A stretch of 64,000 nt of DNA from Artemisia argyi (lineage: Eukaryota > Streptophyta > Magnoliopsida > Asterales > Asteraceae): contig CM060686.1 in NCBI GenBank assembly GCA_030686995.1, forward strand, positions 76,955,757-77,019,756. The letters run 5' to 3'. The translations under genes and the position numbers were made by a program. The notes under the pieces were generated by a model. That model did not search any database, was not told the origin of the DNA, and saw only the letters and a list, made by a program, of their open reading frames with translations. Shown here in pieces: positions 1-11,400 of this stretch. How positions within the stretch are numbered: the first letter of the stretch is position 1; each line of letters starts with the position of its first letter.

Positions 1-1376
1 ATTATGTAGATCGTGTGAAGAAGGAGTGATATGCTTTCTTTTCTCGTTCTTGTTTCATTTATGCATTTGTTTTTGAGGTACAGATATTCTGCCTTTTTAG
101 TAAGGGCCATCCTTCTCTCTTTTGTTTACTGTTTTGATTATGATCCCTTCAGTTAAGCCATTGTCATGTTCCCATTGTATGATTCTTATTGTTGATCTTT
201 GAAATTGATGTGAGTTGATATTCGTTTGCATGCTATATTTCTTTCCTATAGCATTTCCTATTTCCATGCCCATTATATGTTTTGCCTTTATGTGTTAGAA
301 TTATTAGCCAGTCATGGGGAGTCCATTGCCTTTCCACTGATGCACCAGTGGTACTGACACTATCTGTAGAGGTTTGTTTTTGTCCACAACGTTCCTTATT
401 ATGCTATAGCTATTCAGGCCTATATTTATTATTGTATATGTTTACTTAGCCTAGAGCTTTGTGCATATATATCTGTTTTGCAAGGAGCGTATGGATGCAT
501 CCTAGGAACTTTGTTTAGTATTATTTGGTGAATGTTTTGGTGTGTGTGCAATACACCCCTTTCACATAGTACATTTGGAGATGATCACTCCTATGTGCGC
601 ATTAGTATTTGTTGGACATTTCTGTTAGTTCTACTTTTAGATGATCCTTATCTTGTCTTCTCTATCTGTGATTAACTTATGCTTGCTTTATTTCTTTTGC
701 TTACACTTATGACTCATTTCATTTCCTTGAGTGTTTGGTATCCATTATCCGTATTTCCTTTGATCATATTCTACGTTTCCATATTCTTGATTTCTATCTC
801 AGCATGTTTGCTTGGACTTATGTCTCAAATAACGAGAGATATGTAAAAAGCAGGTCCGATTACGCCTTAAATGGAATGTAACGACGTAGGGATCCATATG
901 TAAACATAGTATCTATTTAGATACGCTCAAATGACCCCTTCTCACAATGAGAATGTATATAACTTCCGGTCTGGTCCGGTATGAAATGAACTTATAATCA
1001 TAGAATTGTCGTATTCACCTTCGTTTTCCTTTTGTTATTAGTTTTCGTTTGTTTATATCTGTTCACTAGGCTTTTTAAGCTCAGCCGCATTTCTTTTCCT
1101 GCGGCAGGTTTTAGAAGGAAGCTGGGTTGGGTGAAGAGTGCTTAGGAGCTCTTAGTGGACTACACTGTTGATAGCTCCCCATGGATTAGAGAATAGACTT
1201 AGAGATTTCCCTTTTGGTTCTTAGTTTGTAATTAGTTTGGAAGTTGTAATTAGTCCCTTATTCTTTTCATAGTATTATTTTGTAACCCTTGTATTTGTAA
1301 TGTATCTCTGTTTACTTGTGTTCTGATTTGACCCCAAAATGTTACACTTTAGCCCTTTTCAGGTTGGGGTGTTACA
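1..1376 (+). repeat. G1 5' LTR, 3' portion (truncated by window edge)
   Basis: This segment matches 51098-52219 over its whole length with a few percent mismatches by eye, and both copies end in GGTTGGGGTGTTACA. It is followed by a primer-binding site, which makes it the 5' LTR. Two blocks are present here but absent from the 3' LTR: about 60 bp near 275-336 and 186 bp at 825-1010. Confidence 0.9.
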
Positions 1377-1380
1377 ATTT

Positions 1381-1392
1381 TGGTATCAGAGA
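1381..1392 (+). other. G1 primer-binding site (initiator Met tRNA type)
   Basis: TGGTATCAGAGA lies 4 bases after the LTR end. It matches the usual plant LTR-element site TGGTATCAGAGC, complementary to the 3' end of initiator methionine tRNA. Confidence 0.85.
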
Positions 1393-1727
1393 TAGGTTTG
1401 ATCGACGGATTTAAAACCCGTAGAGCTTAGGCTATGACTTGTGAGTATTAGGCCCGCTAAGTTTTGCACCATAGGAGTTATGAAACAACCTTTGAGAACT
1501 TGCGTTAGGATTTCCACTCAGAAACTTAAGTTATAACCGGTGAGGATTGGGTAGACTATAGGGAATTTATTTAGGTATCGTTGCTTTCGCATCACTCTGA
1601 TTCGTGCCTTACTTCGAGTTGAGCCTTTTAAGATTTCTCCTTCTGGAGATTTGAAGCCTATTATTTTGCATAACATGAGTTTAGTGACCAAGTAAGTTTA
1701 GAATGCGTTAAGAATTTTGCGGTAATG
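1393..1727 (+). other. G1 leader remnant, no coding sequence recognised
   Basis: Untranslated leader of G1 between the primer site and the G2 insertion. No open reading frame or motif is recognised. It ends at the TSD TTTGA (1728-1732), repeated at 12280-12284 on the other side of G2. Confidence 0.6.
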
Positions 1728-1732
1728 TTTGA

Positions 1733-2228
1733 TGTTGATACAAAAGTTGGGCTTACCTTGTTTGGACTCCTGCTCTCGTATCAATTAGAACTTTAGTGCT
1801 TATGAAACATGCGCACTAAGAAAGTAAACAACACCGTTAGGCTTATCGTGGGATTGTCTCCCACGATTAGACTCCGGCGTGAGTGTAAGTAATCGGTTTT
1901 AGGGTTTTGTTGAAGAGTTAGGGATTGTGTGAATCGTACCTTTAATGAGAATGTATCATTTTATATATATGGGCGCAGAAACCGTGTAGGTTTCTTGCTC
2001 CTTACTGTTCGCACACGTGGTGCTTATCCGGGGTAAGGATATCTATTCCGTAAATAGAAGATCCTTATCCTATGATCGGGTAGTTTGGTTGGGCTTCGGA
2101 CTTCGTGAGTCCAAGCCATTGGTATTATGGCCCAAGTCATTTGTCATGATAGCCTACTCGTGGTGGGTTTGGGCTTAGTAATGTTTATCATTTGGGCTCG
2201 TGGCCCAACTATAGACTATACGTCATCA
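1733..2228 (-). repeat. G2 3' LTR
   Basis: On the plus strand it starts TGTTGATAC and ends GTCATCA. It is paired with 11784-12279. On the minus strand, the direction of the element, it runs TGATGACG to TATCAACA. Confidence 0.95.
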
Positions 2229-2237
2229 TGTCTCCCC
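2229..2237 (-). other. G2 polypurine tract
   Basis: Directly inside the 3' LTR the minus strand reads TGGGGAGACA into the LTR start. A short purine run at this place primes plus-strand DNA synthesis in LTR elements. Confidence 0.6.
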
Positions 2238-2276
2238 AGTCTAGTGTGCGCGGCTCGTGGCCGCGGATACTAGACT
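2238..2276. repeat. GC-rich hairpin next to the G2 3' LTR
   Basis: AGTCTAGT (2238-2245) pairs with ACTAGACT (2269-2276). Inside it CGCGGC (2249-2254) pairs with GCCGCG (2260-2265) around a five-base loop. It lies between the polypurine tract and the promoter of the antisense gene. Confidence 0.7.
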
Positions 2277-2393
2277 AGTGAGAATAGCGGTAAGCGTGGA
2301 GGGAAAAAATCAAATACTTCCCGCCCAAAAGTGGGAATAATGTATCGAGTCCCAAAATATCGTAAGAAATGCTTCGAAAAATAGGGAGAGTGT

Positions 2394-2507
2394 CCACGTG
2401 TTCCTCGGGAAAAGGGAAAAAGTGTTGTACCTTGTCTCATCCTAGCCACACGTTTTGTTAGTGGGATCCACGTGGCGTCCCTTTTGGGGTTTTTGATGCT
2501 TATAAAA
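2394..2507 (+). promoter_or_regulatory. Predicted promoter of the G2 antisense gene: two G-boxes and a TATA box
   Basis: CCACGTG occurs at 2394-2400 and CCACGTGG at 2468-2475. Both are G-box cores bound by plant bZIP and bHLH factors. A TATA box, TATAAAA, lies at 2501-2507, about 140 bp before the first Met codon. The promoter lies outside the LTR and points away from it, so it would drive a transcript antisense to pol. Activity is inferred from sequence only. Confidence 0.6.
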
Positions 2508-2644
2508 GTCACCGCCTCCTTTCACTGTTGAGCACACAGTAAAAACATTTCCGCCATTTTTAAACCTTTCAAAGCATTTTTTCTTCGATCTACTGTTCTA
2601 CTAGGTAACTGCGCGTACGCAATTTAGTACCTCTTGTTTATACC

Positions 2645-5182
2645 TTGAAAATGGTTGCTCAGTTGCACGAGTTTCGCTCTGCGATGGATGAGGATGACGT
2701 ACGCCAGTTTTCTTCTGATTACTTCATTCCTCTCGGCGTCCATCCTGAAGCACCAGATGTTGACGCGTGTATTGCCGATTTCCCCGATGGGAAGACAGGT
2801 TTATATACACGCTTTTTTGATTACGCGAATTATCGCGTACCAATGTCCATATTTTTTAGCAACGTGCTCAATTTCTACCAACTTCATATCTCACAGCTGC
2901 ACTGTATAGGTGCGGCGAAGATATCCAACTTTGAAATAAACTGTCGGTTACTTGCAATCAACCCGACTGTCGACCTATTCCGTGCGTTCTACCACACAAC
3001 GTGGTCGCACGGGTGGGTTTCTTTTGCAAAGCGCTCAGGGCGCCTTCAATGCTATACCGATAAAGTAGATTCCTTAAGGCATTGGAGAGAATATTTTTTC
3101 TGGGTGGATGATGTTGTGTTTCCATCGCGCTTTGAGTTCTATACTCAAGGGTCGCTGCTGAGGGATGAGCGTCCTGTCCCTGGTTCGTGTCGCGGATGCG
3201 GATACAATTGATAGTAACCGCATTCCTATTAACTCCTATCCTGAGGAGTTTTTGGTGCATATGGGACTGAGTCGCAACTATTTTGATGGTGCGGACGAGG
3301 TTCCAACCTTCATTGATGGGAACAGCCAGGCTGGGTGCTCATCCTTTCTTGCCTTTGCTTCTATAATGTAAGTGTTTGTTTGTTTTACTTGAATAACTAA
3401 GTTGTTCTTGTTATTTGTTTTTGTCCGTCGCAGAGATGGACCTGTTCGCTGTTGTGAGGTTGAAGGAGCCCAAGCGCGTGACAGTGGGGGTGCGCCCTCT
3501 AAGGGATGGTGAGCAGCCCATCTTAGACGCTACTGCAGGGCACCTAACGGTGTTTAGGCCCGTTGCACGTGAAGATTCTCCACCTGCAGCTACGCTTGTT
3601 GTGCCAGTGCAGAGTGTTCCTCCTACTAGGGAGCAGTCTCCCGTGGTGGAGGAGGCGCATGTTGAGTCTTCCAACAGCGTGGAGATCCTGGAGCCTGTTG
3701 CGGAGGCTCAGGGAGGGAAGCGTAAGGAAGAGTCTTCTAGCAGTTATGGCACTGGCACTTCCAAGAGGAGGCACTATCTAATTGCTGATGAAGAGTCTTC
3801 CACACCGGATGATATGTCCGTTTCTGGCGCGGAGAAGAATCTGTCCAGGTCCCCACCTCTTGTGTAAGTGTGTACAACTTCCTTCTTCCACATTTGTTAC
3901 ATCCTCGTACTAACTGTACCTTCTTTGTTTTGTAGTGACCATGCTGCGAATGATGATGCGGTGTTTGCTGATCGTGCAGTATCACCGCAGGCTGCTCGCG
4001 TGGAGGAGCCTTTGAAGGCAGCAGTGCAGATGTCTGTGCATGAGTTGGTGGAGGAGCTAGCCATTGTTGTTGCTCACCAGGCTGAGTTGGTCACTCAGCT
4101 AAAGGCGCAGGCTATTGTGGAGGGAGGTAGCCTTCTTCAGAAGGATGAGCAGATTGCCCTGCTCAGGGCGCAGGCAGAGGTTTTGGCTGCCATTGAGCAC
4201 GCAAAGAAGGTTACTGATGAGAAGTTGACTGTGATGGCAGAGCTGCAGCGCGAACGTGGGGAGACGCAACAGTATAGGTCTAATCTCACCTGGGGGTAAA
4301 GTACCTTGAGGAGAAGAAGAATGAGCTCTGCGGCCGGCTTGCTGACTTTGGCAAGAAAGTGGAGAGCTTTCTGGAGACGCAGGAGGAAAAGCTGCGCAGG
4401 TTGAGCATAGAGTATGATGAGGAGTTGTATCCTCATCTTATGTCCAGGATTGCGGAGCGCAGGTACTTGTTGTACATTATCCTTTGATTATTATTTGTAT
4501 TTTTTCCTTACTTTCTAATGCATTCTTTGCTGTTTGTTCAGGTGGTTGATCAGCCATGGCTGCCATGGGCACGTTGGAGTCCCCAGAGGTCGTGGGTGCC
4601 TTTTGTAAGGTGGTGGAGTGCGCCGTTGCTCGTGGCAAGGCGCAGGCTGTGGAAGAGCTTGCTGAGGGTCAACTACTGACCATTCCCCTCGCTGAGGTTC
4701 CTAAATACAATGTTGATGCTTTTGAGGACCTCGTGAAGGCGATGGAGGGGATGAGGCTCTTCGAGCTTCCGCACATTGAGCGGCTAGAGCACGACCAAGA
4801 TTGTCCCATCTCAGTAATAATGGCGGGATTAACTCTGGGGAGGCATATCTTGGAGAACGCAGAGGCTCAATCTGATTTATATTTGAAGCCTGACGAGTCT
4901 CAGTTGTAGGTTCCAGTGTTCGTGCAGCCGCGTGATATTCTTAACCCCTTCGCTATTGAGAAGGAGGTTCCTCTGAAGGAGGTTTTGGAGCGTCACGCAG
5001 AGAGGGCGGCCAAGAAGAAAGGTCTCAAAGGGAAAGCCACTCTCTGCGGTGTGGGTGCTGCGCATATTCCTAGGTCAGATGGGGTTGCAGTCAGTGTGGC
5101 GACCGTGTCACCGAAAGATGCGTTGCTTTTGAAGAAACTCCAAGAGGCTGGGAGCTCTGCTGACCAAGAACGCAGCCCTTAA
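2645..5182 (+). pseudogene. Antisense multi-exon gene of G2 (Transposase_28-like aORF), decayed
   Basis: This gene lies on the strand opposite to pol, between the 3' LTR and the integrase end. Predicted exons are about 2645-3367, 3434-3863, 3936-4462 and 4542-5182. Introns 2 (GTAAGTG to TTGTAG, with a CTAAC branch-like site) and 3 (GTACTT to TTTGTTCAG) look well formed. The N-terminal part resembles the plant 'putative gypsy type transposon' domain (Transposase_28, PF04195), with motifs DSNRIPINSYPEEFLVHMG and FAVVRLKEPKRVTVG. The middle is a charged coiled coil, and the C-terminal part has SPEVVGAFCKVVECAVARGK. Breaks: a frameshift near 3185, no clean frame at the first junction, a frameshift in a G run near 4295, another near 4555 and TAG at 4907-4909. 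Function is unknown; similar antisense ORFs are described in Tat-lineage elements. Confidence 0.7.
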
Positions 5183-6080
5183 CGCCACCGTAGCTTCTAG
5201 ATCATTTTGTACTTAGATATTTTGTCTTTGTTATGTGAAAGACCTTCCAAGAGTAATGATGTGCATATAATACCTTGTATTGTGTCCATAACGTATGTAT
5301 TAAGTCTGTAACTTAAAAAATAAACGTTTGTGGTCCATAACTGTAACAACGTGCAGATAGGCCTATAGCGTGCTACATTTATCATTTTGAGGAACCAAGG
5401 GTCCTGGTTTCTTAGTCGGCTAAACTTGCACAGTGTGCGTTGTAGCGCATTCGTCGTGGGATGCATACTAAAGTCATAGTCGTGTATGAAGTTAGTGAGT
5501 TTGCGTACGAACTTAGGAGTCAATTGTTTTGAATACATGTGGTGGTATGCAGCGTACTGCGAATTCCACTATTTAGGAGTCAATTGTCTTGGATCCCTGT
5601 GGTGGTATGCAGCGTGCTGCGAATACCACTCTATAGGAGTCAATTGTCCTGAATCCATGTTTTGTTAAACGCGCACAGTGTGTGTTGAAGTGCATCCATC
5701 GTGGGATGTACTTTGAACTTACTCCAACGTCTTGACAGTAAGGTATTTAACAAGGATACGTGATCCAATGTTGATGGGTTTGCAACCCTCTTATTCAACG
5801 AGTATGTTAGTAGGTTTACTCATCCTGTCTGCCCTCGTATGGTCTTAATATGTGCATGCACGCCATGTAGGCAATAATATAAATAAACAGAATTGAAACA
5901 TAAATGAATGATGTAAGCAATAATGTTGAAATGTGTTGTGGAGTTAGCTAGAAACCACAACGTTTTATTAATTCTTGCAAGTTAAAAAAGTAAAGACAAT
6001 TTCCTAAAAGAAAAAGTAAATACACAAACATTTATTGAGCGTTTACTAAAGTGCAGAGGTGTCAGTGTGTGGGCCGTAGC
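5183..6080. other. G2 spacer between antisense gene and integrase end
   Basis: Convergent 3' ends of the antisense gene and pol. It holds a 60-bp tandem repeat (5514-5663) and a pair of flanking direct repeats (around 5426-5480 and 5669-5724, sharing CACAGTGTG and CGTGGGATG). Nothing else is recognised. Confidence 0.6.
5514..5663 (+). repeat. 60-bp tandem repeat, two and a half copies
   Basis: Units start at TAGGAGTCAATTG at 5514, 5574 and 5634, exactly 60 bp apart. Because 60 is a multiple of three, a frame stays open from 5486 to 5668 and encodes a 20-residue periodic peptide with GVNC and WWYAA words. No evidence shows it is translated. Confidence 0.85.
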
Positions 6081-7763
6081 CTAAAGGTAGCATCTCTTGA
6101 GATTGCAAATGTTCCAGGTGCGTGGTAGCTCGTGGCCCTTCATGTCGCGCACTTTGTACGCACCGTCGCCTAATGCCTCTGTGACCTCGTAAGGTCCTTC
6201 CCATTTGGGTCCGAGTTTGCCCGTGTCTTCTGCGTGGCTTGCATCGTTGGCGCGGTATACAAAGTCCCCTGGTTTGAAAGAAGTGTTTCTGACTCTTGCA
6301 TCATAATACTTCTTCATCTTTGATTTAGCTTTTCCTTCGTGGATAGCTGCCCTTTCGCGTCGTTCCTCCAACAGATCTAAGTCAATGCGTCGTTCATCAT
6401 CGTTTGTTGTGACGTTGACTTCCGATGTACGGATTGTTGGCATTCCAATCTCTGCTGGTATAACAACTTCTGTCCTGTAGACAAGAGAAAAAGGTGTATC
6501 ACCGTTGTTGACTTTGATTTCTGTGCGGTGGGCCCACAGAACATGCGATAATTCGTCCACCCATCTTCCTTTATGTTTGTCCAGGCGCGCTTTAATTCCT
6601 TCACCCAGACTACGATTCGCGCGTTCTACTAATCCATTTGTTTGTGGATGTTTAACTGACACGAAGTGCTGTGTGATGTTTAACTGCGCGCACCAGTCTT
6701 TGAATGGGTTATCACAGAATTGTTTTCCGTTGTCCGAAATAATCTCTCCAGGTACGCCAAAGCGGCATACAATGTTATCCCAAATGAATCGTTTGACCTG
6801 GTTGCCCGTGATACTTGCCACTGCTTTTGGCTCGATCCATTTGGTGAAGTAGTCAATGGCGACAATGAGGAACTTAAGTCCTCCTGCCGCGACTGGAAAG
6901 GGTCCTGTAATGTCAATTCCCCATTTATGGAATGGCCATGGTGAGGTGATGGGTGTTAGCTCATGTTGTGGTCGACGCAGAATGGGTCTGTGGACTTGGC
7001 AGTCGTTGCATCTTCTAATCATGTCTCGCGCGTCGCGGTGCATGGTAGGCCAATAGTACCTGGATCGCAAGGCACGCGCTACAACAGACCGTGGTCCTGA
7101 GTGCATGCTGCAAGATCCGGCGTGGATTTCCCGGAGTACGTAGGCTGCCTGAAGAGGTCTGACGCACCTAAGCCATGGTTGTAGGAATGAACGCCGATAT
7201 AGGATACCATCTCGAAGTTCGAATCTCTGCGCTGTGCGCCGTATCCGTCGAGCGTCCTTTTGTTCCTGGGGGAATGTTCCCTTGCTAATAAAATCCATGA
7301 TGGGTGTCATCCATGTAGGATGTTCTTCCTCTATCACTGTGGAGATTTCCATCTCAGAGATCGAATTGTTCTTCAAGGTTTCCACCAATACCTGTTTTGA
7401 CAGGTGTGTGAAGCTTGTAGATGCGATTTTACTTAGCGCGTCTGCTTTTTTATTTTTTCCTCGTGGGATTTGTTTGATGGAACACTTGTCAAAATTCTTG
7501 ATCAAGGACTTGGTCTTATCGAGGTATTGGATCATGTGTTCCTCTTGGGCCACATACTCGCCTAACACGTGGTTAGCTACTAATCGTGAATCCACATTAG
7601 CTTCTAGGTTGCGTATACCCATTTGATTTTCTATGCGGAGTTTAGCCAGTAATGCTTCATATTCTGCCTCATTGTTTGTGGCTATGAATTCAAAACGCAG
7701 TGCGTAAGTGTGTTCTGTTCCATCTGGGTTGGTAAGGATAAGGCCTGCGCCTAACCCTTCTGC
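6081..7763 (-). CDS. G2 pol, 3' part: second RNase H-like domain and integrase
   Basis: This open frame runs from just after the nonsense codon at 7764-7766 to the natural stop; the first Met is at 7622. It begins inside an archaeal-type RNase H domain (TNNEAEYEALL, then LVANHVLGEYVA) that Tat elements carry after the normal RNase H. Integrase follows. The HHCC region includes HSGPRSVVARALRSRYYWP and CNDCQVH. The catalytic core shows GIDITGPFP, IISDNGKQF and NGLVERANRS, giving the D, D and E residues. A C-terminal region with FKPGDFVYR and KLGPKWEGPYEV is typical of gypsy integrases. Integrase inserts the new cDNA in the nucleus. All integrase motifs look intact, but the protein could not be made from the interrupted polyprotein. 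Confidence 0.85.
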   Translation of the reverse strand, partial: AEGLGAGLILTNPDGTEHTYALRFEFIATNNEAEYEALLAKLRIENQMGIRNLEANVDSRLVANHVLGEYVAQEEHMIQYLDKTKSLIKNFDKCSIKQIPRGKNKKADALSKIASTSFTHLSKQVLVETLKNNSISEMEISTVIEEEHPTWMTPIMDFISKGTFPQEQKDARRIRRTAQRFELRDGILYRRSFLQPWLRCVRPLQAAYVLREIHAGSCSMHSGPRSVVARALRSRYYWPTMHRDARDMIRRCNDCQVHRPILRRPQHELTPITSPWPFHKWGIDITGPFPVAAGGLKFLIVAIDYFTKWIEPKAVASITGNQVKRFIWDNIVCRFGVPGEIISDNGKQFCDNPFKDWCAQLNITQHFVSVKHPQTNGLVERANRSLGEGIKARLDKHKGRWVDELSHVLWAHRTEIKVNNGDTPFSLVYRTEVVIPAEIGMPTIRTSEVNVTTNDDERRIDLDLLEERRERAAIHEGKAKSKMKKYYDARVRNTSFKPGDFVYRANDASHAEDTGKLGPKWEGPYEVTEALGDGAYKVRDMKGHELPRTWNICNLKRCYL

Positions 7764-8405
7764 TCACGAAGATCCGCCCGTAAATAGAACCCATGGTTCT
7801 TGTAATGGTACGTCAACTGTTGGTGATGGAGTATCAGCATCTGGCTTCTCGATAATGAAATCAGCCAATATATGTCCCTTGACCGCGGTGCGCGGCCTAT
7901 AAGAGATGTTATGCTCACTCAATAACACGCTCCACTTTTGTAGCTGCCCTGATGCATCAGGTTTAGAGATAACCTGCTTGATGGGTTGGTCCGTAATTAC
8001 AGCTATTGGATGCGCTTGGAAGTACCTGCGCAGTCTCTTAGCTGCGAATACTAAGGCTCGGACCAGTTTCTCCATAGCGGTGTAGTTAGTCTCTATCTTC
8101 TTGAGAGCTTTGCTTACAAAGTATATGGGTGTTTGAACAGAGTTTCTGTCTATCAGTAGCACCGCGCTGACTGCTCCATGGGTCGCTGATAGATACATGA
8201 TCAGTTCTTCCCCTTGTCGGGGTGCGACAAGCTTGGGTAGCTCTGCTAGGTTTTGTTTGAGCTGTTGGAAAGCTTCTTCTGCTTCTGGAGTCCATCAAAA
8301 ATCTCCCTTTTTTGTACACTTCATGAGTTTTTTAAAGAGAGGAAGTGACTTGTCCGCTGATTTAGACAAGAATCGATTTAGTCCGGCTAATTTTCCGTTT
8401 AGTGA
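7764..8405 (-). pseudogene. G2 pol, RNase H segment with two nonsense codons
   Basis: Same reading frame as the segments on both sides. Motifs are WTPEAEEAFQQLK, TPIYFVSKALKKIETNY, YFQAHPIAVITDQP and ADFIIE, the usual RT-linked RNase H of Tat gypsy elements, followed by PWVLFTGGSS that opens the second RNase H. TGA lies at 8295-8297 (after GDF) and TGA at 7764-7766 (after GGSS). With the TAG at 8406-8408 these are the only breaks seen in more than 1800 codons, so decay is recent. The domain normally removes RNA from the RNA/DNA hybrid. Confidence 0.85.
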
Positions 8406-11400
8406 CTAGACTTCTTTTAGTGTGCGCGGTGAAGGTAGTTCGATGACCGCTCTTGTTTTTTCTGGGCAAGGTTTAATACCATCGGGTTCTATTAGGTATC
8501 CAAGAAACATGCCTTCTGTTGCTCCAAAAGTGCACTTCTTGGGATTCAACTTCATGTTTATTCTTCCCAATGTCTTAAACGTTTCCTCTATGTCACGCAC
8601 CAATTCCTCTTCGGTATGGATTTTTATGACTAGGTCATCAACATAGACCTCCAAATTGCGGCCCACTTGCTTCTCAAATGCGTTATCCACTAACCGTTGG
8701 TATGTGGCTCCTGCATTTTTTAAGCCAAAGGGCATTTTTGTGTAGCAATACACCCCTTGACTCGTGTGGAAGGTTGTTTTTTCTTCATCCTCCTTGGCCA
8801 TTTGAATTTGATGGTATCCTTTGTATGCGTCTAGGAAGCATTTAAAGGGATACCCGCACAAGGATTCTACTTTCCAATCAATTTCTGGTAGCGGATAGCA
8901 GTCTTGTGGACATGCTTTGTTGAGATCGGTGAAGTCCACGCACATTTTCCAGCTACCATCACTCTTCTTTACCATCACTGGGTTGGAAATCCAATCGTGG
9001 TAATAAACTTCTCGCATGATACCTGCGTCCACGAGCTTGTGCACTTCCTCCAGGATAGCTTTTGCGCGTTCTGGAGCCTGGCCGCGTTTTTTCTGCCGCA
9101 TTGGAGGATATCCTTGTCGGATTTCTAGCTTGTGTTCCGTAATGGCTCTTGGCACTCCGGTCATGCGTTTGGGTTCCCATGCAAAAATGTTTAGGTTCTT
9201 TTGCAATAATGCGCACACAGCTGCTCTGCCCTTGTCGGACAGTGATCCCCCAATTGATATCTCTTGGTCAGGATAATCTGGGTGGATTGCAACTTTCAGG
9301 TTTGTCACCTTGGTTGTGTGCTGTTCTGGAGCACGCGGAACTTCATCTATCACTATGTTGCATTCTCTTAGAGATGCAGTGGTGTTGTAGAGGGTGACGA
9401 TCCCTCCTTCCACTGGGAACTTGAGCATCCCATGTGCTGTGGATGGAACTGCACGCATGGCTGATATTCCTGGTCTCCCAATGATGCCATTGTATAACGA
9501 GGGAGACCTGATTACCGTGAAGTTCATCCAGGCTGTTGTGGAATGGTATTCATTACCGATTACCACAAGTATGCGTAATTGTCCCATGGGCCAAATCTTT
9601 TCACCTGTGAATCCAGTCAGCGACGTCGTGGCCGGAATTAACTGGTTTTGTATCTCAGGTTGTAGCCTCTTGAAGCAGTGTTCGTACATGATATCCGCAG
9701 ACGCTCCTCCGTCAACATACATGCGGTGGATATCGTGACCCCCCACTTGTATCTCGATGGTGAGTGGTTCTACCACTGCGTTGTCCGCAGTAAGAGTGGG
9801 GAAAGAGATTTGGTTTCCCTTGGAAAATCTTTGGCTGACTTTTTGTTTCGTATTTCGCTGCCATGATTGTATCATGTATATTGTGTCAGCCTTACTTTTT
9901 GGTATCTCTTTTTTGGCCCCATTCTTTTTTCTATCTTTCCCCTCTTTAATGTTTTTAACGAGGTGGTCCATCTTCCCTTCTTTCACTAATTTGTCAATTA
10001 GCTGACGTAGTTGGACGCACTCGTTAGTAGTGTGACCCTTCTGCTCATGGTATTCGCAGTATCCTCCTCCTATGCGCTTCTCTTCTGGAGTGCGCATAGG
10101 TGGAGGTTTTGGGATATTTGCACCTTCAGCCGCGAATATTTCTTTAGGGGTTTTTGTGAGTGGGACGTATTTGTCATTATCCCTTCCACTACCTTGGTTG
10201 CGGTAATTCCTGTTGCGGTTGCCACTTTGATCATTGGATTGTCTCCTAGACTGTTCTTGTGGTTTAAAGGTTGAGTAACCTTTTTTGCTGTCTGCCGCCG
10301 CTGCTTCCCCTTGGATGAAGGATCTGGTGCGCTTTGTTAGCTCATCAGAGCTTTGGGGTACTTTATCGTTTAGCTTCCGTATCAGCTCTGGGTTATTGAT
10401 CCCGTTCATGAACCCTGAGATTTTTAGTACCTCAGGGCATGCCTTGACTTGTATGCATTCATCCTTGAAGTGCTCCATATAAGCGCTTGTGGATTCCCCT
10501 TGGCGCTGTTTCACTCTGGCTAGTTCCACAGGGTTCTTTGCGCACTTCTTTCGTTGCGTGAAATTTAGGCGGAATGCCTTCCGCAACTCTTCAAACCCAT
10601 TTATGCTTCGTCGTGGAAGCTTGTTGAACCATGTTCGTGCATTCCCTACTAAGGTAGAGTTGAACATATGGCACCACACAAGTTGTGGCCAATTTTTTAT
10701 AGCAGCCGCTGATTCGAAAATTTTTAGGTGATCATCAGGATCACCTGTTCCATCATATGTTTTAACATTGGTGGGCATTCGCTTTCTCTTGTCATCTGAG
10801 AAATCGCTTATGCATCGCGTGAATGCATCAACCTTTTGGCGACGCCAAGGAAGGGAAATATCTTCATCCTCCTTGTACCGACGTCGGTTTTTAGATTTCC
10901 AATGTCCCGTCTCTCTATCCTCGTTGTCCGAGGAGTTACTTGAAGAGGAGTTGCTCCTTTTGTGGCGCTTGCGCCGTTTTTCCTCGGAGTCAGAGTTTGA
11001 AGGGCTTCTACTTGGGGAGTAGTGTTTCCTAAGCCTATCTTGGATTCTTCTGCTTCCTGATCTTGAGACGCTTACACTCGGTGAGCATTGTCGTCCAAGT
11101 CTATCTTTCATCCTGCGGCTACCAAGCCTAGCATGGACATTGGTGTGCCTCACGTTGTCTTCGTATTCCTCCGAGTATTGAGAGCTAGATGTTGTACCAA
11201 GTCTATCGTGGACATTGGTGCGCCTCTCATTGTTTTTGCGCTCATAGTGGCGCGGTGGAGATTTTTCTTGGCCAAAGTCTAGCCGGTTTTGCAGGCCGTG
11301 GCTTGACCTTCTTCTTGCCTCCTCTCGCATGAGACTAGTTAAAGTCTCATAATGTTGGGACACAAAATCGTTTAATGTTACCTCAGGTGTATCCTCTTCT

